Assembly (NCBI GenBank): GCA_030432655.1
Contig: JAUILA010000023.1
Coordinates: 1-64,000 of the forward strand
From: Bacteroidia bacterium
Lineage (GTDB): Bacteria; Bacteroidota; Bacteroidia; Cytophagales; Cyclobacteriaceae
DNA: 64,000 bases
Direction: 5' to 3'
The notes under the pieces are model-generated. The model made no database searches. It had not been told where the DNA came from and was given only the letters and a program-made list of their open reading frames with translations. The stretch's first letter is position 1. Each line of letters begins with the position of its first letter. The position numbers and the translations under genes are program-made. Of this stretch, positions 44,407 through 54,464 are shown in pieces.

Positions 44407-47145
44407 TTAGTCAACTGTTTCTATCCGTAATTCTGCTCCTTCAAGTCCTTCAGAAGACACATAAATTAATACCTCTCCCACTTCATGGGTTGATCCTATA
44501 ATCCCAAGTGCCAATCCACTAAACGCTTTCCTATCCTGAGAAGGGAAAGGGGTAAGATCTGTCGGATCCCCATTGTCGGTTGCCACAATCCTCCCGGGAC
44601 CTTCCAATTCGAAAGTCACAGTATTATTGGCATCAGGAACTGTATTACCTTGTTCATCCACTATCCGAACAGTAATAAAGGCAAGGTCCTTGCTATTTGC
44701 ATTTATTCGACGCCGGTCCACACTAAGCTCCAGGCGAGCTGGCTCACCGGTAGTTCTTACACTATCTTCCGCCCAGACCTCATTGTTCTTATACGCGACT
44801 ACCTTTAATTTTCCAGGGTCATAACGCACATCATCCCATCTTAACCTGTATTCATATTCACCCTTCTTTTTCCTTCCCAGGGACTCGCCGTTGAGAAACA
44901 GTTCCGCTTCATCACCGGAAGTAAAGACGTGTACCGGGGTAATTTTACCTATCCGATCCGGCCAGTTCCAGTGAGGGAGAATATGCGCCATCGGATGATC
45001 CGGTCTCCAGCGGGCCTGGTACAGGTAATAACGATCTTTTTCAAAGCCTGCCAAGTCTATAATGCCATAATAGGAGCTTCTCGCACCGTAATAAGGCGTA
45101 GGCTCTCCCAGATAATCCCATCCGCTCCAAACGAACCCTCCGGCGACATAGGGATGCTTATCAATACTTGCGAAAACTTTATCGGCCGATGATCCGAAGT
45201 CTGCGGTATATAATTCATAGGAGCTGACATATTGATTTTTGTCATCTCCTCCGATCCCATCGCGGATAGGTGAACTTATCCCTTCCGAAACCGGAAATAT
45301 GTATGTTCCCCGGCTACTTAGTGCGGCTGCATTTTCGCTACTAATGATCATCTTGTCCGGGAATTTCTCATGAAATGATGGATAGGCCGGGGTGGTGGAG
45401 ATTCTGCCTTCCCTAAGATGTACATATTCCGGAGCATCACGGATTCCTTCCCCCTGATAATTAAGGTTAAGAACATCCACTTCCTCAGGCATTTCCATCG
45501 TTGCCTGTGCGTAATTCATGGATGCACTTGTTGGACGAGTCGGATCCTCCTCTTTAACAATAGTTGCCAGCTTTTTCGTAAGTGCAGCCCCTTCTTCCCC
45601 TGTATATTGCTCTCCTACTTCATTGCCTGTACTCCAAATAATGACTGAAGGATGATTCCTGTCACGACGCACCATGGCGCGCAGGTCCTGTTCGTACCAA
45701 TCTGGAAATATCAGGTGAAAATCATGAGGTGTTTTTCTTCTCTCCCACGAATCGTATAGTTCGTCTACAACCAGAAAACCCATCTTGTCTGTCAATTCCA
45801 ACACCTCCGGAGCCGGAGGATTGTGTGCCATTCTAATGGCGTTGGCACCCAGATCCACTAATTTTTCAAGCTGGCGCTCAGCGGCACGCAGATTAAATGC
45901 CGCACCTAATGCACCCAGATCATGATGCATATTGACCCCTTTGATAAAAATGTGCTCTCCATTCACAAGGAGACCCTGGTCAGGATCAAATTCAAGAGAA
46001 CGTATTCCGAACGAAGTCGGGTACACATCAATAATTTCGCCATCCACGGTGACTGAAGTTTCTATTAGATACATGTGTGGTTGTTGCGTTGGTGGAGGAC
46101 CCCATAGTTTGGGATTTGACATACGTATATGACTGGCAACCTTTGTTTCCTGTGAACCTGCTAAAGTAGCGGTCACTTCCTTGAATCGAGCAACCTCATT
46201 GCCTTTTGTTCCAGATTGATCAAGTTCGTATATTACCGAAATCAATTCTGCAGAAACACGTTGTTCTGTATCATTAACGAGTCTTACCTCCAGGTTAATA
46301 ATAGCAGAGTTTTCAGAAATACTGTCCGTGGTAACAAAAGTGCCCCAATTACCAACATGAACTGCATTTGTTTTGACCAGCCAGACATTCCGGTAGATGC
46401 CTCCACCAGGGTACCAGCGCGAAGAACTCTCCGGATTGTCAAGGCGTATTGATAACTGGTTTCTTTCTCCAAAATTCAGATAAGGCGTAAGATCCACTCT
46501 CCAGGAGGTATAACCATATGGCCACCCACCAACGAGCTGGCCATTTAGCCAAACCATTGCATAGGACATGGCCCCGTCAATATCGAGGTAGATGGACTTA
46601 CCCCGGTCTTCTTCGGGAATTTCAAAATTCTTACGGTACCAACCCACACCCGGACTGGGCAACCGGCCCATGCCTCCGCCTACAGGTGCAGGATAACCTT
46701 CATAAAAAGGCCCTTCAATAGCCCAGTCATGAGGTAGTGTAATTTTCTTCCAGCCGGAATCATCAAAATCTGATTTTACAAATGGATGGTCTGAACCAGG
46801 GTTCCCTTCTGGTCGCTTATAGCGATTGTTATTATCTTTTATAAAATCATTTCCCGTTGGCATAATCCAGGGTTTCAGGATGGCGGAATCTCCGGATGTC
46901 GCTACTGCTTCGGTCGGCTTTGAATCCGCCTGTTTGTCGTCACGACGGTCACGGATTTCGGGACGAATATCATAAATGAGATTATCCACTTCTTGCGTGG
47001 AATCATACTTCATAAAGCGCCAATTATCGTTAAAGGAAATACGCTCTCGTATTTGATCGGACCCATCATCGGAGTCTGATACTTTTTCGCAACTACTCGT
47101 CATTAACAGAAGAAAAAGCAGAACGGGCACTGCATTATGCTTCAT
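44407..47145 (-). CDS. GH2 glycoside hydrolase lipoprotein (beta-galactosidase/glucuronidase-like)
   Basis: From ATG at 47145 (an upstream in-frame ATG at 47175 would add ten residues) the product is 912 residues with lipobox TSSC (Cys19). It has the usual GH2 jelly-roll (DDSGWKKITLPHDW and VGWYRKNFEIP), then the barrel with acid/base Glu509 in WSTGNEVGE, a likely nucleophile Glu604 in MIISSENAAA, and DELYDSWERR. A DUF4982-type domain and C-terminal Ig-like domains follow. In a xylan locus the substrate may be beta-galactose, alpha-L-arabinopyranose or beta-glucuronic acid capping side chains; it cannot be chosen from sequence. It sits in the susD-side operon between GH10 and GH30. Confidence 0.92.
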   Translation of the reverse strand: MKHNAVPVLLFLLLMTSSCEKVSDSDDGSDQIRERISFNDNWRFMKYDSTQEVDNLIYDIRPEIRDRRDDKQADSKPTEAVATSGDSAILKPWIMPTGNDFIKDNNNRYKRPEGNPGSDHPFVKSDFDDSGWKKITLPHDWAIEGPFYEGYPAPVGGGMGRLPSPGVGWYRKNFEIPEEDRGKSIYLDIDGAMSYAMVWLNGQLVGGWPYGYTSWRVDLTPYLNFGERNQLSIRLDNPESSSRWYPGGGIYRNVWLVKTNAVHVGNWGTFVTTDSISENSAIINLEVRLVNDTEQRVSAELISVIYELDQSGTKGNEVARFKEVTATLAGSQETKVASHIRMSNPKLWGPPPTQQPHMYLIETSVTVDGEIIDVYPTSFGIRSLEFDPDQGLLVNGEHIFIKGVNMHHDLGALGAAFNLRAAERQLEKLVDLGANAIRMAHNPPAPEVLELTDKMGFLVVDELYDSWERRKTPHDFHLIFPDWYEQDLRAMVRRDRNHPSVIIWSTGNEVGEQYTGEEGAALTKKLATIVKEEDPTRPTSASMNYAQATMEMPEEVDVLNLNYQGEGIRDAPEYVHLREGRISTTPAYPSFHEKFPDKMIISSENAAALSSRGTYIFPVSEGISSPIRDGIGGDDKNQYVSSYELYTADFGSSADKVFASIDKHPYVAGGFVWSGWDYLGEPTPYYGARSSYYGIIDLAGFEKDRYYLYQARWRPDHPMAHILPHWNWPDRIGKITPVHVFTSGDEAELFLNGESLGRKKKGEYEYRLRWDDVRYDPGKLKVVAYKNNEVWAEDSVRTTGEPARLELSVDRRRINANSKDLAFITVRIVDEQGNTVPDANNTVTFELEGPGRIVATDNGDPTDLTPFPSQDRKAFSGLALGIIGSTHEVGEVLIYVSSEGLEGAELRIETVD

Positions 47146-47189
47146 TTGTCTTTTTAGTGTACCGATAACCTCCATAAACAGCGATTTAA

Positions 47190-49271
47190 TTACTTCAGAA
47201 TAACTTTACTCAAAGTCATCCCTTTCTCATTAATCAGTTGAATTAAATACATCCCTTTTTTCCCGGTAAGTTCAATATTTTCCCGAATTTCTGACGATAC
47301 CTTTGACTTGATGAGATTTCCATTCAAATCATATATAGTTATTTGTGTTCCTGGTAACAGGCCATCAATAGAAATGACTCCGTCGAAGGCGGGATTTGGA
47401 AAAATCCGAATCCATGCTTCTTCATTAATGCTGGTAATTGTATTCTGATCCGTAATAGTTAGTTCCAGGGATCCTGTTACCCCGGATCCGTCAAGTGCTT
47501 CTGTATTAATAGTAACAGTACCATCCCCAACCGGAGAAACAAGACCATTTTCATTAACCGTCGCCACTGAAACGTTATCACTAGTCCATTGAATATTATG
47601 TAGTGTAACGTTACCAGGTTGTATATCTGCAATAAGTTGCAATGTTTCTTCTGGTGTTTCAATAGTTGTCTTACCACTCTCCGATCGAACATTGATTTCC
47701 GAAAATTCAACAAAATTACCCTCCACCCAGGCCCGCAACCAGATAAAGGAAGGTCGCAGGCTGCCATCCGGATTGATCAGGTAGGCTCCTTGGTCGGCTC
47801 GCCAGTGATCTGATGCCGCATAACCCCAGATAGTCACACCTTCCACATGCTCATTCTCCCAGATTACAGGGAAAATTCGTTGGTACCGCTGAAGCTGGAG
47901 GTAATCATCAAACCCATCCAGGTCGAGCTCCGTGACGAAAACAGGCAATCCTGTATTTCCAAGTATGTTAAGATTAGCATTCACAATGGCAGGATTCGCT
48001 GTATTCAAATTGAACGCATGTCCCTGCACTCCAATTTGATCCAGCAGTCCCCTGTCAACAAGCAGATCGACAAGCTCTTTGTACTGACTGGTGGCATTGC
48101 CGTCAGCGATAATCCCGTAATCATTGATCATCAGCTTCACTGATTCGGGAAATATTTCCCTGGCCATCTCGAAACTCGTTATCACCCAGTCCCAGCCTGT
48201 TTCGCCGCTCCCCCCAAGCGCTTCGATGTATTTCCCCTCATGCGCCGCATCCGGTGCCTGATGAAGTGGTTCATTTACTACTTCGATGGCATCCAGGTCA
48301 GGGTACCTTTCGGCGACAGCCTCAAACCACTCACGAATTTCTTCAAGCTGTTCTGCCGGCGGTAAATCCTCAATCCAGTCCGGCTGCTGAGACCCCCAGA
48401 CGAGTACATGATATTTAACATACATATCATTCTCCTTGCCCAGCTGATAGGTCTGATCCATGACCGTCCAGTTCATTTCATCGCGGGTACCTTCCACACT
48501 TCCCCATTTACCGGCATTCCCAGGGGTGATCTGGTTCCAGTACCAGTCAAAATTGAATGACGCTGGTGTATAGCCGCTGCCCAGGAATTTGTCCTGTCCG
48601 GCTGCGATCGGGTCAGGCATCTCTTCCTCCGGAACTTCCGCAACGCCCGCTTCCCCGTTCTCCAAGGCTGATACTGTATAGAACAGATTTGCGTGACCAA
48701 AAGCGATTTTGTCTATATCCAGGCCATTTTCCCTGGATCCAACCTGAAACGTTCGCGTCAGATCACCTTCTTCTACGGTAAATAAGGTTCCTCCGGCATC
48801 ACCTTCCCCCGTTTCTGAGGCGTTGATCCATTTAAAGATTTCATTACCCACCAGGTTTTCGGCTGGCGAAAGGACGTAGCTATCCGGTGCGGATGACCCG
48901 TTTCCGATATTATTCACCCGAACCCAGTCATCATCATTGGTGGCATTTTGTTCACCGAAGGCCACAGCATAATAAAAACTGTCATCATTAGCACCTTCCG
49001 GTCCAACCCTGAGTTTCACATACAATTCATAAGTCCCGGGAGCCGTAAACGAAACGTCAAAGGTAAGTACCTTATCACTGCTGCCTGGATTGGTTCCACT
49101 GGCAAAATCAGTTGCCGGTGTAACGTAAGTCACCCCCTCCTCCGTTACCACATTAAAATCAGCGCCGATAACCGAAGCATCCTCTGCTTCCATGGGTATT
49201 GCGTCAACCTGACCGTTTGAAAGGGTGACGAACGTCAGAAGTAAAATCGCTGAAATTAGTGTGATTTTCAT
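47190..49271 (-). CDS. Secreted CBM-GH10 endo-xylanase with Big2 domain and T9SS signal
   Basis: The 693-residue modular enzyme has a signal peptide (LLLTFVTLSNGQ). Residues about 25-195 are a CBM6/35-like carbohydrate-binding module (AIPMEAEDASV start). The GH10 catalytic barrel (about 225-530) opens with ASFNFDWYWNQITPGNAGKW, with acid/base Glu334 in VVNEPLHQ and nucleophile Glu448 in VFVTELDLDG. A Big2-like domain spans about 540-612, and a T9SS type A sorting domain ends in KGMYLIQLINEKGMTLSK. It should bind and cut xylan at the cell surface or outside. Between it and susD lies a hairpin, and GH2 follows 44 bases later. Confidence 0.95.
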   Translation of the reverse strand: MKITLISAILLLTFVTLSNGQVDAIPMEAEDASVIGADFNVVTEEGVTYVTPATDFASGTNPGSSDKVLTFDVSFTAPGTYELYVKLRVGPEGANDDSFYYAVAFGEQNATNDDDWVRVNNIGNGSSAPDSYVLSPAENLVGNEIFKWINASETGEGDAGGTLFTVEEGDLTRTFQVGSRENGLDIDKIAFGHANLFYTVSALENGEAGVAEVPEEEMPDPIAAGQDKFLGSGYTPASFNFDWYWNQITPGNAGKWGSVEGTRDEMNWTVMDQTYQLGKENDMYVKYHVLVWGSQQPDWIEDLPPAEQLEEIREWFEAVAERYPDLDAIEVVNEPLHQAPDAAHEGKYIEALGGSGETGWDWVITSFEMAREIFPESVKLMINDYGIIADGNATSQYKELVDLLVDRGLLDQIGVQGHAFNLNTANPAIVNANLNILGNTGLPVFVTELDLDGFDDYLQLQRYQRIFPVIWENEHVEGVTIWGYAASDHWRADQGAYLINPDGSLRPSFIWLRAWVEGNFVEFSEINVRSESGKTTIETPEETLQLIADIQPGNVTLHNIQWTSDNVSVATVNENGLVSPVGDGTVTINTEALDGSGVTGSLELTITDQNTITSINEEAWIRIFPNPAFDGVISIDGLLPGTQITIYDLNGNLIKSKVSSEIRENIELTGKKGMYLIQLINEKGMTLSKVILK

Positions 49272-49289
49272 ATTTCCTGAATAGCTACC

Positions 49290-49319
49290 AAAAGGAAGGC
49301 CACTACAATGAGTGGCCCT
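49290..49319 (-). terminator. Hairpin between susD and the downstream GH10 gene
   Basis: On the transcribed (minus) strand AGGGCCACT pairs with AGTGGCCTT around CATTGT, a 9-bp stem including one G-U pair. CC-TTTT follows. It lies 27 bases after the susD stop and is placed to let susCD be made in excess over the hydrolases. Confidence 0.65.
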
Positions 49320-49345
49320 CTATTCAAATTGCGCAAACACTTTCC

Positions 49346-51208
49346 TTAGTTATATCCCGGGTTCTGTGCATACTCACCGGTCACGGCATCTATGGCCGAT
49401 TGCGGTATCGGGCGTAACAAGTGATATGGCTCGGGTTGTGGTGCCAGCTGGCCGGCCGCCGGCGCCCCGTCATTGTACTGTCTATTGTATACAGCCGGTG
49501 CACCAGAGGCGTCAAACCGGACCCGCTCGAGGAGTTTATTCGTCCGTTTCAAATCAAACCAGCGCATATGCTCCCCGGCCAGTTCTCGGGTTCGTTCATC
49601 AAGAATGAAATCGTATTCATCGCCGTGGTCGCCGGTCAGATCAGACACATCTATCGGTAAGGCATTCGCCCTGGCACGTAATTCATTTATAAAATCCACT
49701 GCCTGAGTCTGCTGCCCCAAACGAAGTGCTGCCTCCGCGGCTACAAGAAATGTTTCACCAAACCGATAAACAATATAAGGTCTGGTGGAACCAATATTAG
49801 GATCATCCTCAGTACCCGCTATCGGACGTGCCACCCTGTTAAATTTGCTTAAGCTAGGGTAGTGTTTATTCTGATAGTTAATTCCTTCTGCTTCGAAAAA
49901 CCCGCTCGTTCCGTAATCCGGGAATGTTACCTGGTAACCTTTCGATAGTGCCCAATCCCTTGCGGCTGCTTCCGTGGCAAACTGATCCTGAATATGTTTC
50001 GGAGCATGCCAGTAAGCGGTATCTCCTAATTCAAATTTCTGTTCACCTACCATGGAGGCATCCACGTAGCCTGCATCGGCTTCGGCCTGGGTCCAAACCG
50101 GATAGTTCTCCGTTGCTTCGTCATTGGCATACCAGACTGTCTGGAATGAGCCATCAAATCGCTCATCATTTACCTTATCTTCAAAGGCCACGTCCAGCAT
50201 CCAGGCGGTCGGACTGTACCGGATCCATGGACGGCCGTTTTCGACGTCTCTAACCATTCCGGGAATATCCTGTACGTAAAATTCTCTGAATAAGAAATTC
50301 TGAATATTGTTATTAAATGCCCCGGCATCCGTAGCATTATTGAACTGTTGATTGCCATTCCATTCTATTGTAAACAAGACTTCTGAACTCCATTCATTAC
50401 CCTCTTCAAACACATCAGCATAAGGTGCTACAAGGCCAACTCCGTAGGAACCTGCATTATTTATTAATTCGGAAGCATTATCCAGAGCAGACTGAAAATC
50501 TGCCTGGCTATTTGGAGAATAATCCCTCCAGCCTCTCCATAGATATGCCTTGGCCAGCAAGTGCAATGCGGAGCCTTTCCACACTCTGCCCGGTTCAGCC
50601 GGCCGGGAGTCAGGAAGTTCATTAACGGCGTCTTCAAGATCATTAATAATAACTTCAAGAACTTCTGATTCGGAAGCCCGTGTCATTTCTGTAGTCGGAG
50701 TTTCGTTGAATGCAAGGGGTCCCGACCCAAGGTCAATAGTAGCCCCACCGTAATGACGTGCAAGCAGGAAATACCATTGCGCCCGCAAGAATTTTGCTTC
50801 TGCAATTAATTGGGTTTTTTCAGCTTCAGTTAATCCGGTAGCCTCCGGGCCCAGCTGAATTATCCCATTACAGGTATTTATCGCCGGATATGCATCATTC
50901 CAGGGAGTTCCTGATATTGCGGGAGTTATCCCTACATAAGTGGCTTCAGGAGGATCGCTCGTCTGCTGACCCTGCAGAAATTCATCGGAGAATACTGTCC
51001 AGTTACTTCCGGACTGATATCCATAATATGGCCTGAACAACGCATATGCTGCTACCAAACCATTTTGCAGTCCGGTTGCGGTTTTAAACGTTTCGGGAGT
51101 CAGCAATGTCCTGGGTGTTTCTTCCAGCAGATCGCTACACCCAACGCACATGGAAAGTGCGATGATTAACGATAATGATATTTTTAAGAATTTATTCATC
51201 GTAGTCAA
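49346..51208 (-). CDS. SusD/RagB-type outer-membrane glycan-binding lipoprotein
   Basis: The 620-residue protein has a lipobox CVGC (Cys24). The RagB/SusD fold is recognised from EAKFLRAQWYFLLARHYGG (TPR-like helices) near residue 125 and the C-terminal RPYIVYRFGETFLVAAEAALRL-like segment with LDERTRELAGEHMRWFDLKR. It forms the lid of the SusC transporter and captures oligosaccharides. It starts 5 bases after susC and is followed by a hairpin. The xylan specificity is inferred from neighbours. Confidence 0.96.
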   Translation of the reverse strand: MTTMNKFLKISLSLIIALSMCVGCSDLLEETPRTLLTPETFKTATGLQNGLVAAYALFRPYYGYQSGSNWTVFSDEFLQGQQTSDPPEATYVGITPAISGTPWNDAYPAINTCNGIIQLGPEATGLTEAEKTQLIAEAKFLRAQWYFLLARHYGGATIDLGSGPLAFNETPTTEMTRASESEVLEVIINDLEDAVNELPDSRPAEPGRVWKGSALHLLAKAYLWRGWRDYSPNSQADFQSALDNASELINNAGSYGVGLVAPYADVFEEGNEWSSEVLFTIEWNGNQQFNNATDAGAFNNNIQNFLFREFYVQDIPGMVRDVENGRPWIRYSPTAWMLDVAFEDKVNDERFDGSFQTVWYANDEATENYPVWTQAEADAGYVDASMVGEQKFELGDTAYWHAPKHIQDQFATEAAARDWALSKGYQVTFPDYGTSGFFEAEGINYQNKHYPSLSKFNRVARPIAGTEDDPNIGSTRPYIVYRFGETFLVAAEAALRLGQQTQAVDFINELRARANALPIDVSDLTGDHGDEYDFILDERTRELAGEHMRWFDLKRTNKLLERVRFDASGAPAVYNRQYNDGAPAAGQLAPQPEPYHLLRPIPQSAIDAVTGEYAQNPGYN

Positions 51209-51213
51209 ACTAT

Positions 51214-54200
51214 TTAGAATTCAATATTTACACCCAAAATAAAGCTCTTCATGATCGGTGAATCCGGTGTAATCACCAGGTTATTTCCGAATCCTTCTGT
51301 TGAAGTATTGCCCCGTCCGTTAGGCTCCGGATCAACCGCTCCGGCATCTACCACATCAGAAAAGAATGCTTTAAACGGGTTATTGGCTGTTACATACACC
51401 CTTGCTGAGTTAATGCCAGCACCTTCCAGCCATCGCTGTGGGAACTGGTATCCAAGGTTAATGCTCCGTATTTTCATAAATGTGCCGTCAAAATATCCCA
51501 GCGTTGAACCATAGGCCGGATTTTGTAAACCCGGGCGTGGATAATCATTTGTCGGATTATTAGGTGTCCAGTAATCCGCGCGAACCTGATTCCGGCGGCC
51601 TTCCATGGTAGCGATCGGATAAGCTACATTGGCCTGGTGTAATCTGCTTACTACCAGTCCCCCTACCCGTGCATACATCACCACGGAGAGATCAAAACCT
51701 CTGTAATAGAACCGGTTGGTCATACCTGCGAGCCAGTCCGGGTTAAGACTTCCAAGAACGGTCCGGTCTTCGGCATCGCGTATTCCGTTTCCGTTCAGGT
51801 CTGCCACTTTAATGTCTCCGGGCAAACGTCCGTCAAAATTGGCCGCTTCATCTGCTTCATCAAGCTGCCAGATTCCTTCTTTCTGGTAATCAAATACCAC
51901 GTTGATAGGCTCTCCGACAAACCAGCCGTTCCCGACATTACGCTGTGCATCATCCGCCAGTTTGGTAATCTCCTCGCGCCATGTGGTGAAGTTCGCGTCA
52001 ACTTCCCAGCTGAACCCTCCGGGCGAACTGGCTTCTACAACTAATGCGTTGATAGCCACTTCAAGTCCGCGGTTCTCAGTTTCGCCAATATTCTGGTTGA
52101 AACTACCGTTTATACCGGACATGATGGGCAGGGCCCTGGCCTGGAGAATGTCTGACGTATATTGCTTATACACGTCAATCGAACCGGTGATCCTGTTGGT
52201 CAGCAATCCGAAATCCAGTCCGAGATTAATATTATCCGTAAACTCCCAACCCAGATCTTCGTTTGGTAAACGGTTTACATAATACCCGTTCTGACCGCCG
52301 TCAGGACCGAAACTATAAGGAATATCAATAAGCAGGCCCAGTGAGGCATAAGGTGAAATCGCCTGGTTCGATGTGGTTCCATAACCCACCCTTAATTTCA
52401 GGTTGGAAACGAAATCCACATTCCAGAAACTTTCATTTGTAATATTCCACCCCACTGCTCCGGCGAGATAGTCAAAGTATTTATTTCCTTCGGAAAGCCT
52501 TGAGGATCCGTCCCGTCTCCAGGTAAAAGTAGCGAGGTAACGGTCATCATACCCGTAATTGAAACGGGCCATGTAAGACTCCAGTCCCCACTTCTCATAA
52601 TAGGTATTCTGGGCGATAGGCTCATTGGCCAGCTCAAAATTGTAATACTGTAACTGGTCATCTGCAATACCTGTAGCGCTGAAACCCTGCTGATGGTATT
52701 CATTCTGCTGAACACTAAACAGACCGGTAAATGCTACATTATGCACATCAGCAAATGTCTTCTCATAGATCAGCAGGTTCTCAATGGTGTAATTGACCCC
52801 GGCATTATTGGAGACACTGGCGCTGTTCGCACCACTGCTTCCCAGCAATGCACTGGAAAAATTACCGCCCTTAGAGAAACTGGCGTCGAGACCTACATTG
52901 ATGCGGTATTTGAGGTTATCAATAATGTCTACTTCTCCGTAAAGACTGGTAAATGTCTGAAGGGTCCGGTTATTCGATTCCCAGAGATCCTCATTATATA
53001 AAAGGAGCGGGTTGATCGCAAAAGGCGCATCAATATGTCCCCCATCCAGTGGCAATCGATTGATTTCCCCGCTTTCGGTATAAGGATTGACCAGAGGACT
53101 TAATGTCAGCAAACTAAAGAAAGGATTCTGACTCTGTCCTTCCGTAACACGATAGGTGGTCATGGTACTGATTCCAAAACGAACCCGGTCACTGATTTCA
53201 TGATCCAGTGACAGCCTCAGCGAATAGCGTGAGAACTTCTGGCCAGGCAGTGCATTGGTCTCCTTGAAGAAGTTGGCAGATGCCATGTATTGTGTTCTTT
53301 CAGATCCGCCTGACAGGCTCAGCTCATGATTGGTAATGTAGCCGTTCTTCAGCATAAGGTCCTGCCAGTTGACCTCACGTCCTTCCAGGAGGTTGGTTGT
53401 TTCATTCGGCGTTAGTGGCTGAAACTGGGAGTCCAGCACCAGCGATGCATATTCCTGCCCGTTGAAGACTTCATAATTGTCTAATGGAGTGGAAATACCT
53501 GCATACCCATTATACGAAACCCGCATATCTCCTGCAGAACCGCGCTTAGTGGTGATCAGGATTACACCATTGGAGCCCCTGGAACCATAAATGGCCGTTG
53601 CTGAGGCATCCTTCAATACTTCCAGGGATTTGATATCCCCCTGGTTAATACTGTTCAGGCTTCCCAGGTAGGGAATTCCATCCAGTACGATCAGCGGATT
53701 GTTTGCCCCGCTCATGGAACGGTTACCCCTGATCCGGATTTCCATTTCGGCGCCTGGCCTTGAAGAGGTTGGCTGAATCTGCACACCGGCAATCCTTCCC
53801 TGAATTGCCTGGGCTACGTTGGGCGCAGGGACTTCCTCGATGGTTTTCTCCCCTACTGAGGAGATCGCCCCGGTTACGTCACTCTTCTTTTGAGTACCGT
53901 AACCAACAACAACAACTTCTGACAACGTTTCAGCACTAAGGTTCATCCTCAAATCAATGGTACTCTGGCTCCCGACGGAGACTTCCTGGGTAGCATATCC
54001 CACAAAACTGAATACCAGTACGGCATTATTGCCACTGACAGAAAGTGAATACTGCCCGTTAACGTCGGTAACAGTTCCCTGGTTGGTACCCTGTACTAAT
54101 ACGTTGACACCCGGGAGGGGCTGTCCCACCTCATCAGTAACTTCACCACTGACGACCCTGTCCTGTGCCAGAACAGAACCGGATGCCAGGAAAACAACCA

Positions 54201-54285
54201 GAAGCGCCATTTTCCATGCCAGCCAGATATTCCGTCGGCCAGGCTCGGTGCGATTAAAATAGTTTAGTAAAAATGCATGTTTCAT
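51214..54285 (-). CDS. SusC/RagA-type TonB-dependent transporter
   Basis: The 1023-residue transporter has a signal peptide (ALLVVFLASGSVLAQ). An N-terminal carboxypeptidase-regulatory-like domain begins GEVTDEVGQPLPGVNV, followed by a TonB-box-like VVVVGYGTQKKSDVTG. The plug domain contains IRGNRSMSGANNPLIVLDG and DASATAIYGSRGSNGVI, and the 22-strand barrel ends at FILGVNIEF. It imports oligosaccharides through the outer membrane using TonB energy. Its gene opens a unit with susD, GH10, GH2 and GH30. A promoter with a palindromic operator lies 87 bases upstream. Confidence 0.97.
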   Translation of the reverse strand: MKHAFLLNYFNRTEPGRRNIWLAWKMALLVVFLASGSVLAQDRVVSGEVTDEVGQPLPGVNVLVQGTNQGTVTDVNGQYSLSVSGNNAVLVFSFVGYATQEVSVGSQSTIDLRMNLSAETLSEVVVVGYGTQKKSDVTGAISSVGEKTIEEVPAPNVAQAIQGRIAGVQIQPTSSRPGAEMEIRIRGNRSMSGANNPLIVLDGIPYLGSLNSINQGDIKSLEVLKDASATAIYGSRGSNGVILITTKRGSAGDMRVSYNGYAGISTPLDNYEVFNGQEYASLVLDSQFQPLTPNETTNLLEGREVNWQDLMLKNGYITNHELSLSGGSERTQYMASANFFKETNALPGQKFSRYSLRLSLDHEISDRVRFGISTMTTYRVTEGQSQNPFFSLLTLSPLVNPYTESGEINRLPLDGGHIDAPFAINPLLLYNEDLWESNNRTLQTFTSLYGEVDIIDNLKYRINVGLDASFSKGGNFSSALLGSSGANSASVSNNAGVNYTIENLLIYEKTFADVHNVAFTGLFSVQQNEYHQQGFSATGIADDQLQYYNFELANEPIAQNTYYEKWGLESYMARFNYGYDDRYLATFTWRRDGSSRLSEGNKYFDYLAGAVGWNITNESFWNVDFVSNLKLRVGYGTTSNQAISPYASLGLLIDIPYSFGPDGGQNGYYVNRLPNEDLGWEFTDNINLGLDFGLLTNRITGSIDVYKQYTSDILQARALPIMSGINGSFNQNIGETENRGLEVAINALVVEASSPGGFSWEVDANFTTWREEITKLADDAQRNVGNGWFVGEPINVVFDYQKEGIWQLDEADEAANFDGRLPGDIKVADLNGNGIRDAEDRTVLGSLNPDWLAGMTNRFYYRGFDLSVVMYARVGGLVVSRLHQANVAYPIATMEGRRNQVRADYWTPNNPTNDYPRPGLQNPAYGSTLGYFDGTFMKIRSINLGYQFPQRWLEGAGINSARVYVTANNPFKAFFSDVVDAGAVDPEPNGRGNTSTEGFGNNLVITPDSPIMKSFILGVNIEF

Positions 54286-54371
54286 ATGGCGTAGATTTTT
54301 TCAACAGAGAGATTTGCGATTAATTGGTTCATTTCAACTATTGGTCTGATATATGATTCGGCTATTAATAT

Positions 54372-54402
54372 GTAAGCTAGAAATATTTTGAAAATTATGC
54401 AA
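54372..54402 (-). promoter_or_regulatory. Candidate susC promoter
   Basis: Read on the minus strand, TTG (54402-54400), a 20-base spacer and TAGCTTAC (54379-54372) fit TTG-N20-TAnnTT, with the last two -7 positions deviating. The start codon of susC is about 87 bases downstream. The -33 triplet sits inside the CAATCGATTG palindrome. Confidence 0.45.
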
Positions 54403-54409
54403 TCGATTG
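54400..54409. promoter_or_regulatory. CAATCGATTG palindrome, candidate LacI-type operator
   Basis: A perfect 10-bp palindrome with central CG, flanked TG...TG, overlaps the predicted -33 element of susC. Palindromes centred on CG are typical of LacI-family sites, and in that position binding would block polymerase. No LacI gene is in the window. Confidence 0.4.
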
Positions 54410-54464
54410 TGTTAGTTTCTTGCGCAGAATTACAGTTTTTTACAAAAAAATGTTATTTCTACAA

